Source: Anaspis maculata
Taxonomy: Eukaryota > Arthropoda > Insecta > Coleoptera > Scraptiidae
Assembly (NCBI GenBank): GCA_949128115.1
Contig: OX421963.1
Location: 53,563,306 to 53,627,305, forward strand
Direction of reading: 5' to 3'
Length of the DNA: 64,000 nt
Part shown: piece after piece, positions 20,870-32,395 of the stretch
Layout: the number at the start of each line of letters is the position of its first letter
Position numbering within the stretch: position 1 is the stretch's first letter
Position numbers and translations under genes: made by a program
The notes under the pieces: generated by a model
What the model was told of the DNA's origin: nothing
What the model saw: the letters and a program-made list of their open reading frames with translations, nothing else
Databases searched by the model: none

Positions 20870-21490
20870 GAGGGAATGATTCAACACACACACATTGATA
20901 CCGATGACTGAAACGTGCCTGAAATTCACACATCAAAGTAAAAGCGGGAAGCCATCTACCTCAGGGTGACTACACCGACCACGACTTGAAATCGGTAAAT
21001 GATAAGAACAGTCTCTTTCATTATACAGCGCGCATGATCGTCTTCTGAAGTAATGGCGTCAGATACAAAATTTGCGAACAAATTCTAGAAAATGGCGTGG
21101 AAAACAGCCACAAAGTTGGGAAATACGCGCCACAGCGAACAGACTAATATAATAGGCTAGAGGTTATTACACACTATGTAGTGATTACTTAGTTTTTAAT
21201 TTATTTTTCATCAAAAAGTCCGCGTTATCTATGAAAAAGTCCCAGATTATAATTTTCTTTAAAATAAAAAAAAACATGTTCAAAACCTGTGCAAAAACAC
21301 ATGTTCAAATTTTATGTTCAAAACAATTATGTTTAAAAGAAATGCTTTTGTTTGAAACAAGTTTAAAACATTTTGTTTCAAAACAACCAACTCTGAAACC
21401 CAAAGTATTTACCTAACTTATTAGAATATTGAAATACGTTCAAAGTATTTAAATACATTTGCAGTAGTCAAATACTTTGACAGTATTTAA
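20870..21490. other. Spacer, no gene seen
   Basis: AT-rich sequence with runs of GTTCAAAACA-like and AGTATTTAAATA-like repeats (21270-21490). Confidence 0.4.
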
Positions 21491-21498
21491 ATACTTAC

Positions 21499-21998
21499 TA
21501 CACGTTTCCATGGAGAATTGAAATCGATTTGAAAACGGTATCAGGATTGAAAACTGCATGTAAACGCTTGCAACATCGTATTCAAATCGATTTGAGTCTC
21601 AAGGTCGATTCGGCAAATTCTGGGATCGTATCGGGATCGGATCGAAATAATACTCATGGAAACCCAATCGGACTGGATCGAAACATCAACAAACAGAAAC
21701 TGATACATAGCAATGAGTAAAACCGCGGCTGTTCTGGTCGCATCAAGGGTCGCATTCATACTTGCACCTCTGTTGTCTGCATTTCTGCCTTCTGCACACT
21801 TGCAGTTTGCAGAGTACTTTCACTTTCTTTGATACGTTAGGTTGGGATAATTTTAGGTTAGGGCTAGACTTACATGACAGATATGTAAACAGAATTCAAA
21901 TCGATTTGAATACCGAGTTCGAACCACTCATGTGAACACTTCCGTATTCAATCCTGATACCGTTTTTGAATCGATTTCAATTCTCCATGGAAACGTAG
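21499..21998. mobile_element. MITE-like element, about 500 bp
   Basis: The left end GTTTCCATGGAGAATTGAAA (about 21505) is repeated inverted at the right end (21975-21995). The arms continue through AATCGATTTGAAAACGGTAT on the left and its complement on the right. The core holds GGGATCGTATCGGGATCGG. Non-coding. Confidence 0.7.
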
Positions 21999-22239
21999 TA
22001 ACTACTGTAGAGATGAATACTTTTGAATTATTTAAATATTTTCTCATAATTTAAATGGAAAAAGTATTTAAATAACGAAAATATTTAAATATTTACAACT
22101 GCAACTTTCAAAATATTATTTATTATTTAAATATTATTTTGACCAGGAAATGAAAAGTATTTATTATTTAAATACTTTCCAAAAGTATTTTGCCCAGCTC
22201 TGCCGATTGTGCATCAGAATACTGGTGGAGAGTCCACCA

Positions 22240-22457
22240 TAAAAAAATGCAATTTTTCCTTGTCATACGAAAGCAGCCCTAGGATGGCACGCATAAAATT
22301 TTACTATCTTTAGCTGTGAATGTTGTGATCGGTTTTTCTCGGATTTTTCTCTGCTCACCTGTTTATATATGGACATATGAATAACTAAGTGAATTCTGAA
22401 ATGAGTAAGTATAAATGCCAGTTGAAAGAAAGTCACCGGCTTCGATTTAAGAGGTCT
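22240..22457 (+). repeat. Dispersed repeat R2
   Basis: About 200 bp sharing TAGGATGGC, CGGTTTTTCT, GTTTATAT and CACCGGCTTCGATTTA with 45507-45660, and an inverted trace at 43415-43505. It ends exactly where the gypsy reverse transcriptase fragment begins. Confidence 0.6.
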
Positions 22458-22458
22458 T

Positions 22459-23150
22459 TTAGTCGGAGCCGCTCTGCAAGACGCACTCCATTAGACATTC
22501 AAACGTGACCGGTGCGTTACAAAGTCCAAACGGCATCACAGTAATTTGATAAAGGCCGTTCCCGGCAGAAAACGCCGTTTTTTCTTTGTCGTCGTTATTG
22601 TGAAGTCCCACTTGCCAGTAACCACTCTTCAGGTCAAGCGTCGAAAACCATCTCGATCCAGACAGCGTGCTCAAAGTGTCGTCAATCGGAGGCAGTGGAT
22701 ATCAGCTGTCTTTCTTTGTCACTTCATTGAGTTTGCGGTAGTCCACGCAAAATCGCGTACTCCCGTCTTTCTTCGTAACCAAAACAACCAGTGATGACCA
22801 TGGGCTTGTCGATTCTTCCATCACGCCTTCATCCATAACATGTTTTTTAAAAGCTTCGACACTTCTTGCTTCGCCAATGGCAAGCGTCTGGGAGCCTGTC
22901 GAATTAATGCGGCGTTCTCGGTGTTGATCCGATGTTGGATTACGCTGGTCCTTCCGGTAGGATTACACCTTCCACCGCAAAGGCTGCGGCTTCTTCTTGG
23001 ATGAATTGCGTCGCAAGTTCCTTCTCGTTGCCACGCAGATGTTCCCAGTCAGGCGAGAACATCTCCACTATCCTTTTCTCCAAGAACTTTGGAGTCGAAG
23101 CCTTTGTCGATACATCTTCACAGCGTGAGATCCATTCTACGGGTTCACTT
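22459..23150 (-). pseudogene. Ty3/gypsy reverse transcriptase fragment (minus)
   Basis: Reading on the minus strand from about 23150: a linker with FLEKRIVEMFSPDWEHLRG, then HRINTENAALIRQAPRRLPL at the start of RT, SPWSSLVVLVTKKDGS, FCVDYRKLNEVTKKD, FSTLDLKSGYWQVGL and TVMPFGLCNAPVTF. The catalytic YxDD motif lies beyond the break at 22458. Two frame changes (about 22830 and 22940) and an internal TGA after KKDS (about 22701) show decay. The fragment is likely the continuation of the gag-protease region at 28225-29440, split by the opposite-strand element between them. Confidence 0.85.
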
Positions 23151-23176
23151 CCTTCCTACGGTCTCTCCTTCCTTGA

Positions 23177-23521
23177 TTGTTTTGCATGTCTCGTGTTACT
23201 GGCAGTAAAACCAGTTCCAGATCAAAAGCTAGAGAGCGAATTTCGATTTTTACGGGAGTTCCAGCGGGAACCAGTACATCGACGAAGATTGCTACGGTTG
23301 GTACCTCTGCCACTCAGTCTGTGGAGACTCCTCGTGAATCCAGACGAGTTTGCTGGAATTGCAGAGCCACAGGACATTTTGCTGGAAGTTGTCAGTCTCC
23401 GGAAACTCTCTATTGTCATCTATGTGGACATCAAGGTACTTCATACGCCCGATGCCCCAAGTGTAAGCCGTCTTCTCAACGCCACAAGAATGTTCCGTCG
23501 GTATCTAGGTCGGAAAACTAA
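23177..23521 (+). pseudogene. Gag C-terminus with zinc knuckles
   Basis: 115 codons ending in TAA. It has a CCHC knuckle CWNCRATGHFAGSC and a second cysteine-rich motif YCHLCGHQGTSYARCPKC, the nucleic-acid-binding end of a retrotransposon Gag. The capsid part is missing upstream. The protease frame starts 24 bp later in another frame. Confidence 0.8.
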
Positions 23522-23544
23522 ATAGCGAGCTCACAACAGACCGA

Positions 23545-24426
23545 ATGTCGAGTTCGTCGAAAAACAAATCGGTCAAGTCTTTACGTTTTCAACTTGCCAC
23601 TTTGCATCAGGATTCCAGACCTTACCTTGGAGTTTCCATATTTGACGTCCGCCTGACTGGGTTAGTAGATACAGGAGCTTCCAGAACCTGCGTTGGTCCT
23701 GATGGTATACGAGTTTTGGATGAAATAGGATGTGTTCGAGTCTCGTCGTCTGTCTTAGAGTGTAGAGTTGCGAATGGAGTCAGGATTGGAACTGTCGTCG
23801 GTGCCTATAAAGTTCCAATCCGAATCGGGAATTTGGAAAAATATTTTGAAGTTTTGGTGATACCGGAATTGTCCCATTCTTTGATCCTAGGAGCCGACTT
23901 TCTACGACGCATGCGGATGGTGCTGGATCTATCCAAGGATTGTTTGGAAGTACCTGAAGCAAGACCTGAAATTTCCTCCGTCACTGCCGAATCAAATTTG
24001 ACGGAAGATCAGCGCAAACGCTTGGATGCTCTATTGAATGAAGTGTTCTCAGAGTCACAGGAGGCATTGGGATGTACCACCCTTGTTGAACATAAAATCC
24101 GAGTGAAAAATGACGTCGAACCAATAAAACAACGGTATTACCCAATGTCCCCGGCGCTACAGCAACATGTGCACCGTGAATTGGATAAAATGTTGGAAAT
24201 GGATGTGATTGAGCCGTCGTCATCAGCTTGGTCCTCCCCGATAGTTTTAGTGAAGAAGCCGGATGGATCGTACAGATTCTGTGTTGACTATAGGAAGGTC
24301 AATGCTGTGACTCAGCGCGACGCGTATCCTCTACCTTACATTTCTGGGATTTTGGACCGACTGGGGAACGCACGTTTTCTCTCGTCCCTCGACATCAAGA
24401 CAGCCTACTGGCAGGGTTCCAGTTGA
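23545..24426 (+). pseudogene. Gypsy protease and N-terminal reverse transcriptase
   Basis: 293 codons. The aspartic protease active site is LVDTGASRTCV (about residues 36-46), with the second conserved motif SLILGADFLRRM near 112-123. The RT N-terminus follows: VEHKIRV, MLEMDVIEPSSSAWSSP, VLVKKPDGSYRFCVDYRKVN and FLSSLDIKTAYWQ. The frame is lost by one extra base at about 24415 and stops at TGA; RT continues in the next frame. Confidence 0.85.
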
Positions 24427-25261
24427 AGAAGCGTCTCGAGCCGTCACTGCATTCACAGTTCAGGGTCGGGGTCTGTTCCAATTCAAGCGGATGCCTTTCG
24501 GGCTCCACAATGCGCCAGCGACGTGGCAACGCCTCATAGACCGAGTGATTGGAGCAGATCTCGAACCATATGTTTTCGTATACCTCGATGATATTATCCT
24601 GGCCACGGATACGTTTGAAAGGCATTTGGAGATTCTTCGAGAGGTTTTCAGCCGATTGACGAAAGCTAGTTTGATGGTCGGTCGAGGGAAATGCCACCTG
24701 TGTCGCCCCGAACTTCGCTATTTGGGATACATTGTTGATGGTCGTGAACTGCACGTGGATCCCGGAAAGGTTGAAGCAATTATCGAAGTCCCCACACCGA
24801 AAACCACCAAAGAAGTTCGGCGAGTACTTGGAATGGCCAGCTGGTATTGGCGGTTCATCCCGAATTTCTCTACGGTCGTCGCTCCAATCACCAAGCTCTT
24901 GAAGAAAGATGTGAAGTTCGAGTGGACGTTGAGTTGCGAGCAGGCTTTGAGAACCCTGAAGGAATGCCTGATCACCACACCTGTGATAACTTGTCCAGAC
25001 TTTTCCCGGCCGTTCCAGGTGCAGACTGACGCCAGTGATTACGGGCTCGGCGCTGTTCTGACTCAGCAAGCGGAAGACGGAGAGCATGTCATATGCTATA
25101 TCAGCAGATCTCTTGAGCGCAAGCGAGAGGAAGTACAGCGCTACAGAAAAAGAGTGCTTGGCCTTGGTGTGGTCGATAAAAAAGTTGCGCCCATATATCG
25201 AAGCTACGCATTTCACTGTCATAACCGATCACTTTGCTCTACAGCTGTAGATAAACTTTAA
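24418..25261 (+). pseudogene. Gypsy reverse transcriptase core and RNase H
   Basis: Resumes directly after the frame change. It contains RMPFGLHNAPATWQ, the catalytic YLDDII motif, the thumb/connection PEVRRVLGMASWYWRF-like stretch and RNase H start [16 protein letters not shown] second frame change at about 25168 moves the rest of RNase H ([11 protein letters not shown]) into another frame, which also carries a TAG at about 25250. Confidence 0.85.
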
Positions 25262-25262
25262 A

Positions 25263-25721
25263 GAGTGGCTGAATAATCTGCGGGACCCAAACGGTCGACT
25301 TGCAAGATGGAGCGTCAGGTTACAACAATATGACTTCGATGTGATACACCGAAAGGGAAAAGACAACGTAGTCCCTGACGCTCTCAGCCGTAGTGTTCCG
25401 AAGATTTCTGCGATTGACTTTTCCAATATGGACGTGGACGATGACTGGTACTTGGCGATGGTGGGTAGGGTCACTGATGATCCAATCAATTTTCTTTTAT
25501 GGCGAGTCGAAGATGGTATTCTTTACAAGAATTGTAAGAATCTTGACTCGATGACAGGATACATGCGGAGCTGGAGAATAGTGGTCCCTCGAAATCACCG
25601 ACTTGATATCTTGAAATCGTCCCACGAATTGCCAACGTCAGGTCACGGAGGAGTATCACGTACTTACCACCGAGTTGCACTGAAGTACTACTGGCCGTCG
25701 ATGGCAGCGGAATATAACTGA
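25263..25721 (+). pseudogene. Gypsy RNase H end and integrase zinc domain
   Basis: Starts FKEWLNNLRDPNGRLARW with VIHRKGKDNVVPDALSR, the usual RNase H end. The integrase HHCC domain follows, with HELPTSGHGGVSRTYHRV. It ends at TGA in AAEYN because of one extra base near 25718. Confidence 0.8.
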
Positions 25722-25725
25722 CTTT

Positions 25726-26322
25726 GTGAAGAGATGTCAGATCTGTCACGAGCAGAAGCCTGAGCAGAAGCCGCCGGCTGGACTTATGTGCGGTCGCGTG
25801 GATGTGACCATGCCTTGGCAAGTAATTTCTGTAGATCTGGTTGGACCTCTTCCAAAATCCAAGTCAGGAAACATCCACATCCTGTCGGTATCTGATTACT
25901 TCAGTAAATTTTCTTTATTCTTTCCGCTTCGGACCGCCAATGCCAAGACCATCGTAAAGATCCTCGAAGATGATGTCTTTCTTTTGTTTGGTGTCCCGCA
26001 AAGACTCGTATGCGACAATGGCAGGCAGTTCGTAAGTGGGGAATTTGGGACGTTGCTGAAGAAGTATGGAGTGGAGATCCGGAAGACTGCGAATTACCAT
26101 CCTCAGGCCAACGCCGTTGAGAGACAACACCGAACTCTCAAGCAGATGCTGTCCAGCTTTGTGAAGGACAACCACCGTGAATGGGAGTCTTATCTGCAAA
26201 AAGTAGCCTGCGCCATATGCGTACATCGCGAGGAGAAAGCACTGGTCAGACGCCATACTTCATTAATTTTGGACGACAAATGTGTGTTAAAGGAAGAGAT
26301 CATGAGATGGCGGCCAAGCTGA
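25726..26322 (+). pseudogene. Gypsy integrase core
   Basis: The CQIC half of the zinc domain, then the DDE core: D in VISVDLVGPLPKSKSG, D in RLVCDNGRQF and E in NAVERQHRTLKQML. A frame change near 26235 diverts the C-terminus, so this frame ends in 30 unrelated residues. Confidence 0.85.
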
Positions 26323-26663
26323 GTGATCCGGATTGTGAAGTGCCGGTTCCGAACGAAGAACTGTTCGCGCAAATCTATAAAAAGGTTAGAACCAGATTGG
26401 CCAAGGCACACGAGAAAAGCAAACGGGTCTACGATCTACGACGGCGTGACGTGTCTTACGAGATTGGTGATAAGGTTTGGCGGAGGCATTTTGCGAACTC
26501 TGATGCAGGACGCTACTTCACAGCAAAGCTCGCACCAAAGTTCGTGGGACCACGAATCGTGGCTGAAAAGGTTTCGCCATGGACGTACCGACTAACTTTG
26601 TTGGATGGCTCACCAGACGGTGTGTGGCATGCTAAGGACCTAAAACTTGATACTACGTCGTAA
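26236..26663 (+). pseudogene. Gypsy integrase C-terminal domain
   Basis: Continues integrase after the frame change: TGQTPYFINFGRQM, then the basic YEIGDKVWRRHF and KFVGPRIVAEKVSPWTYRL chromatin-binding-type domain. Ends with TAA. Confidence 0.8.
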
Positions 26664-26867
26664 ATCACTGGAATGCAAAATTCTTAGACTGGCCCTCAGC
26701 TACAAATCCTTTTCTTTTTTTTCAAGTAATTGCACAAGTTTTGTTTGTTTTCTTTTTTAAATGTACGTACATATTCACTGATTGAGTAGCTTCACAGGTC
26801 CGAACAAATTTTTCTTTCTCTTTATTTTTTTTTGTGTCGAAATTTCTTCCTGGAAATTTCTCTAGAG

Positions 26868-26881
26868 GTAGGGGGGAGATT
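26868..26881 (+). other. Polypurine tract of the gypsy element
   Basis: GGTAGGGGGGAGAT lies just before TGTTACAC, the presumed LTR start, about 200 bp past integrase. Confidence 0.65.
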
Positions 26882-27751
26882 TGTTACACAAAAGTTGCCT
26901 ATCAATTAAAGCCAGCTTCATGGGAAATGTTGAGTGAGATTTTTGTCGGCGTCATAATTTGAATTATTTGGTGGTTCTGTTGGAGGCTGGGAAGAGGCGT
27001 CGAGTATGGGAGAAAGGTCTCAATTTAAATTTTACCGCAGAGGAACAAAGGCAGTGGAATCTTTATTGAACACGCACAAGTTCATGTAAAGAGATAAGAG
27101 AGGGCATAGGCATGTCCGTTTAACTGGCGATGGTACTTTTTTTTACCGGACTGGGTTTTCCGAGGGGTTTTCTTATCGGAATTTTCGGGAGTCGCTTTTT
27201 GAGTGGTGTGTGAGACAACGGCGTAAAGTTTTAAGTCCGTGAAAATACTACAATTTTCCAGTCGGAAATTGTTATATCACCCCACGATTGAGCCGCTCCG
27301 GTGAAGTAGATGAAAGGCCCCAGTTTTTAGAAAAAGCACCCAACACCATTTTTGGAATTAAACCCCTAACATTTTGTTTTTTTTTTTTGGTTTTCTTCTC
27401 GACTGTTCTATACACCGTCTGAACCGAGTAGTACCTTCCTACCACCGATAGGTACCTACGCAGTTTTGCTGTGCCTGTTCCGACCCCCGTGGTGGAAATA
27501 ATTGGGAATCGCCGAGTTATAAAGATATTCCAAGAAGCTCAGACGACATCTTCCCTTACCTCCACACGGAACCACCAGCGCCTCCACCATATTTTACTGT
27601 TGCTGAACATCGCTCACCACCGGACGAAAATACCAGATAAGTGGCATGTTTACGTTTTCCAAATCTGAACGCTACTTACCTCGTAGAAATCACCAATAAA
27701 TTTATTCTCCAATCTACCTTAATCTACGCCAAATTTCATTTTGTAAAACAC
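26882..27751 (+). repeat. 3' LTR of the gypsy element (tentative end)
   Basis: Starts TGTTACACAAAAG right after the PPT. AATAAA at 27691-27696 would be its poly(A) signal. TGTAAAACA at about 27743-27751 is a plausible end. There is no second LTR to confirm it. Confidence 0.45.
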
Positions 27752-28220
27752 ATTCAATTCACAATTTTTATTTCCTTGTTGTACTACATTAGTTTTATCG
27801 TACTATTTCCCATTTAACTAAATTTTACTTAGCCATTTCTACTCACCTGATTTGAGTAGTTTTCTCCAGGATAATTATTACTATACTTTCTTTTTTTAAA
27901 CTCTGTAAATGACCGAATTTTGGCCAAGATTCTGACATATCTAAAAATACACAAGTCAAACTCATAGTCGATAATATTAGTTATTGTATCTGTAACAGTC
28001 GAATTGCGCAATCATCGGTCATCGTCATAATACAATTCAAACTTTTAGCTTAACATTGTTTCTTTCTGTTCCTCTTTTTTTCAACTTCAATTTGCCAATT
28101 TGATATGGCTTTGCCGACTCACGCAGCCTAGTTATTTGTCTAGTGCTCCAAAGAAATAATCACTTACTGAGCTAGTCCACCTCTTTATCTGATGCACTAA
28201 CAACGGTATCACTCGTTCGG
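27752..28220. other. Spacer between two gypsy fragments
   Basis: AT-rich, no coding motif. If the nested-insertion model holds, part of this belongs to the inner element. Confidence 0.35.
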
Positions 28221-28224
28221 GTTA

Positions 28225-29440
28225 ATGACTGATCGGAATTTTCGTCTTGTCCATGTTAATCAATGTCTTAGCCATGATGCAGCTGGCAGCTGCGTCGGGT
28301 TCAGCAATGCCGGCGACATGTCCTCCAGGTCGTCCGCTGTGTTGATTTCCTCGTTTCCGATCTTCAGCGTCCGTTGTCCAACAACCAGGATGAATCTGTA
28401 CTTATCCATCATGTCCAGGCCAAGTATGAAGTCATCAACAAGGAACGGTCACACTTGAACTCGACCTTTGCCTGCAGTCCCGACGCAGATGACCTGGTTT
28501 TCCTCAGCCAAAGCAACGCGGTCTTCCTCCAGCTCTTGGTTCGCCTTGGGGTTTGTTCCGAGATATAGCGCCGAGGAGTTCCTCAAACATTTCCTTGACA
28601 GATTTATCGGCAATATGTGATGCTGCGGATTCGTCAAAGTTCACCTCTCTAAAACGATGAGGGCGCGAAGCATCTTTGGCTACCTTAATGCGAATCGGTT
28701 GGATGAGTGCCTCGCTGATGTTGGCTGGATTGCTGATCATGACCATCTGACGCAGATCTGGATCTCTTAGTCCGCCCATGAAAGTTTCTTTTGCGATGTC
28801 GGCCATAACATCTGCTGGATGTGGTGGATAGGCTAGGTGAAACAGCCTCAGGACTTCGGATTCGAATTCCTGAAGGCTTTTTCCGCTCCTTTGTGTCCTG
28901 GTCTTCAGCTAGGTTTGATGAATCTGCCGCACGTGATTGTCCCCATGTTGGAGCTCCAGGACCCTGGTCAGCTTGGCAAAGACCTTCTGTTCGTTCTCCG
29001 GAATCATCTGGAGCAGCTCCGACGCTGGGCCTCTGAGAGCCAGGACAAGTGCTGTAGCTTTGTCGTCCTCGCTCCATCCGTTGGCTCCAGCAGCGGCGTT
29101 GAACTTATAGGTAGTCCATGGGCTTTTCCCATCGAGGTTCGCCAACTTCACCTGATGGATACCAGCTGAATTGGCCATCGTAGAACTTGCGGCAGTTTTC
29201 TGGACCTGTTGCTCCAGCTTCGTCTTGTTGGCTTCCATAGATTCCATTATTTCTTCTACCATCGCAACCATTTCCTCTTCTAGCTTGTTGACACTGCTGT
29301 CGAAATACCGCGTTTGGTCCACCATGGTTCTTGCAGAAGACTCTTTAATTCTTCTTGGCGCTTCCTTTCAACTTCTTTCTCTTCGAGACGCTTCTTCTCC
29401 TGTTTTCCTTGAAGACTTTTCAGCTGCTGCAATTATACCG
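28225..29440 (-). pseudogene. Ty3/gypsy gag and protease fragment (minus)
   Basis: On the minus strand, a coiled-coil-like start (NKLEEEMVAMVEEIMES) is followed by the capsid region VKLANLDGKSPWTTYKF and GWSEDDKATALVLALRGPA. Then come ETFMGGLRDPDLRQMV and an end of an aspartic protease, FILGLDMMDKYRFILVVG, near 28400. Frames change near 28900 and 28500, and the protease catalytic DTG is not readable. The order runs away from an LTR and primer site at 29440-29640. Confidence 0.8.
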
Positions 29441-29637
29441 CTTCTGACACCAAATGCTACGGACTTCACGTTAAGGTTCGCTTAAATAATTGAGACGATC
29501 GTTTTAAAACACACACTGTTTATTACTGTGTACTACTATAAAATACACGTCAACAATTACTGCTTGCTTGCGCTTGGGTAGATCGCTTCAACTTTGTTTG
29601 AATTTACAATTTACAATAACTCGCTGTTAAACAAACA
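29437..29637 (-). repeat. Probable 5' LTR and primer site of the minus gypsy element
   Basis: On the minus strand a TGTTTAACAGCGAG start (about 29637) leads through AATAAA to a GTAGCA end (about 29452). TTTGGTGTCAGAAGCGG follows, a primer-site wording found in insect gypsy elements. The LTR would be about 185 bp. Confidence 0.55.
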
Positions 29638-29649
29638 AATTCTGTTGAA

Positions 29650-30200
29650 AAAAGGTGTACTGAAGAGGTCATCACTTCTTGGGAAAATGACAGTGCAAAA
29701 AATGTGTCTTCATAATTAGGCTTATGGAATGCGATTTAGTTCGGAACGCAACAAAACATCTGAATTTATCATTTCCTTGCATAGAAGAAAAAATAAAAAG
29801 TTTTTTTGACCTCTGACAAAGATTTTGTTTCCAAGTGTAAAGAATGGAACGGACACAACGACAATTGATGGAAACATTTTCAATAGACCCGTAAGCTTCT
29901 GTCTTATGACATATATGACGTTACTCAATGATCGTTTTGTAAAAGTTCTTGCATCTTGAAAATTGGGGGCCCTCCAAAAGTATCACATTCCGAGTCCAGA
30001 GCGATATTCACTCAAGCACACGAAAAAATATTCAAAAACATTACGTTTATCTTTGGAGATATATGGGGATCAAAAGGTGGAACTTCGCTTCCCTCTATTT
30101 TCGTATGTCAAAGTCATTTTGGAAAAAATATTGGTGATTTGCTAATCAGTGAAAATTATCAATCACTGAATGTGCACTGATCTGCTTATATTGATTATAC
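29650..30200. other. Spacer, no gene seen
   Basis: AT-rich. A TATACAGGGTGATTCAT motif near 30199 marks a likely TA-flanked element end. Confidence 0.4.
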
Positions 30201-30258
30201 AGGGTGATTCATAAATCTAAAAAATTCGTTTTCAATTCAAAAAAGAGTCATGTTTGTT

Positions 30259-30429
30259 CTAAAGGTGCGTTATTCAGTCAGCTTATTTAGCCGTAAGTTT
30301 TAATTTTAGTCGCAAGCGCAGCGACGTCCATTGGCTCTTATGAACCAGCCTCCTCAGAACAGCTAATAAGCGATGCAGCGGTTACGGCTAAAATTTTGCG
30401 GCTAAATAAGCTGACTGAACTCACCTTTA
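30259..30429. mobile_element. MITE, about 170 bp
   Basis: TIRs AAAGGTGCGTTATTCAGTCA and, inverted, CTGACTGAACTCACCTTTAA flank a core. The arms extend through AGCTTATTTAGCCG and CGGCTAAATAAGCT. Non-coding. Confidence 0.75.
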
Positions 30430-31079
30430 ATTATTATAGTCACCAATGGAATATTTTACAGATCTAGTTGGAGTAAAATGGATTTATAATGAAAATGGAG
30501 GGGGACAAAGTCCCACCCTTTGACCCCCGTATCTTAAAAAATAAACGTCATTAATTTTTATGAATATTTTCTAGACTTCTAGAGTGGATTCCATATTCCG
30601 CTCTGTACTCGGAATGCTATACTTTTGAGACACCTGTCTTTATAACTACGACCTTTCGTTCCCTATATTCAGCGAGATTCCAGGTACACTGGAGTTTTTC
30701 CAGTCTTTCAGGTCACTCCCACCTGTGTTGTGACAATTTATAACTTTCAGTATCTATGTTGCTTAGAATGGACATATTTATTTTTTGATTAGAACATATT
30801 TACCAAGTGCCGTCTAGTAATTATCAATTTCCAGGTTTCAGTAAAATATTGCTTGACAATATTCCAATAATGTATACTTAGTCAAACCCTGTATATTGTT
30901 GTAATCGTACCTATATGTATAAAAACGCAGATTCGAGGTTAAAACTTCTTATTCAAATAAACTATATGTCAATAAAAAATAATTCAACTAGCATATATTC
31001 AGATCTGGAACATTGGTGCACCCAAGACCCAATATTGTGGAAAAATAAATTAACACAGTTCCAGAGCTGAACTCTACCA

Positions 31080-31346
31080 TCATCGTGTCTCTCTGCCGTT
31101 CCTTTCCTTGGTTTCCAAAAACAATTTATATGCCGGTAAGTACTTCTCCTCCTCGTCCCATCCATCGTAATAAATTAGGCTTGGATTTTTCACGGTATTA
31201 ATCGTATTTCCTAGAGAGGTAAAACCCAAATCGTACAATTTACAATACGGGACCTTGTGGTACAGCAAGAAATCCCAAATGTCCGAGTAGTGCCAGTCCA
31301 ATATCGGGCTCACCCGCATGATTTCAGGCCAATCGGAATCCGTCAT
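31080..31346 (-). CDS. FLAD1: FAD synthase, exon 3 (C-terminus)
   Basis: Last coding exon: residues 369-456 and the TGA. MTDSDWPEIMRVSPILDW, DIWDFLLYHKVPYC and LYDLGFTSLGNT are the hallmark end of the PAPS-reductase-like FAD synthase domain, and the end ETKERNGRETR is close to the usual terminus. The acceptor TTTCTTTCAG precedes ATG AC in phase 0. Its upstream exon is at 36811-37164, 5.5 kb away. Confidence 0.93.
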   Translation of the reverse strand: MTDSDWPEIMRVSPILDWHYSDIWDFLLYHKVPYCKLYDLGFTSLGNTINTVKNPSLIYYDGWDEEEKYLPAYKLFLETKERNGRETR

Positions 31347-31928
31347 CTGAAAGAAAATAATAATAACAGGTAAGTGATATTTTTGTACTTACTTCGAAAA
31401 ATGACAGGTATACATAGGTCCGATTTTTGACTTCTATCCATACAACAATGATGGACATTCCCACATATTATGCTAACAAAAACAGCAGGGCAAGACCTCT
31501 TCGTCTTGTAGGGTTACAGACAATGGTTACAGAATAGCCTTGAAATTGGTCTTGGAGTGTCGCCTGACATTGTGAAGAAAAACAAACAAGTCGTACAACT
31601 CGCATTGATTAAAGCGCATAGTAGGGATCATGGCAATAAAAACGTCCAGGACTGCAAACGCAGGGGGCCCATTTCTACAAGTGTTTCCAAAATGGTGATA
31701 CAACCTTCGGGAGCTAATTCCCCATCAAAAATGGATCGGAAAAAATGTAACTTAGATTTCCTCAAATTCTCCGTTGAAAAGTTGTGTCCAAGTTGGATTT
31801 TTAAAATCGATTTTTTGACACAACTTTTGAACCGTTCAACCGAGTTCGTTGAAATAATGTGAACCAAAGATTACTGAAATAAGTCCCTATCGAACAATAG
31901 TAACGTGTTTCAAAAAAACTTCAAAGCG

Positions 31929-32395
31929 TATATAATGGGGGGTGTCCTCATTCCCTCCCACATTCTATCCCCTAGTTATTTTTTCAAATTATTCTTATGG
32001 TTGGATTCTACGTTCAATTTAGAAAAAAAGTTGCTCTTGCAAAACTTTGATTAGAGGCTTCAAAGGCCTAAAAATTAAAATCCAAGAAACTCATGATTCC
32101 TCAATTGAAATAAGTTTTCTTTGTGCTTTAAGTTTATAAACCACCATTTTTTGCTGAGAAATGAGAAGTTTTCAGGAATAAACAATTTGGGCTCTGGAAA
32201 GTGGCGATTTCGAGATGTTTTCCAAAGTTTCAAACCCAAATATCTCGAAAATGAAGTCTCTAATCAAAATTTTGCAACAGTAACTTTTTTCTAAATTGAA
32301 CTTAGAATCCAAAAATTAGAATAATTTAAAAAACAACTAGGGGGTAAAAAAGAGGTGGGGAAAATGAGGACACCGCTCATTATCTACACCCCTGA
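31929..32395. repeat. Palindrome, about 470 bp
   Basis: GGGGTGTCCTCATTCCCTCC (31938) pairs with GGGGAAAATGAGGACACC (32358-32375). The arms continue through CCCCTAGTTATTTTTTCAAA and its complement, and through TCAATTTAGAAAAAAAGTTG and its partner at about 32282. Confidence 0.7.

Larger units (their letters stand above)
23170..27751 (+). mobile_element. 5'-truncated Ty3/gypsy retrotransposon
   Basis: Plus-strand order gag zinc knuckles, protease, RT, RNase H, integrase, PPT, 3' LTR is the Ty3/gypsy order. The 5' LTR and most of gag are absent; the remainder starts next to the minus-strand RT fragment. At least four frameshifts and one nonsense codon inactivate pol. No env-like ORF follows integrase. 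The LTR right end is tentative. Confidence 0.85.

Noticed and set aside
23170..27751. An intact endogenous retrovirus with env
   Set aside because: Pol has several frame changes and no membrane-protein frame follows integrase before the 3' LTR.
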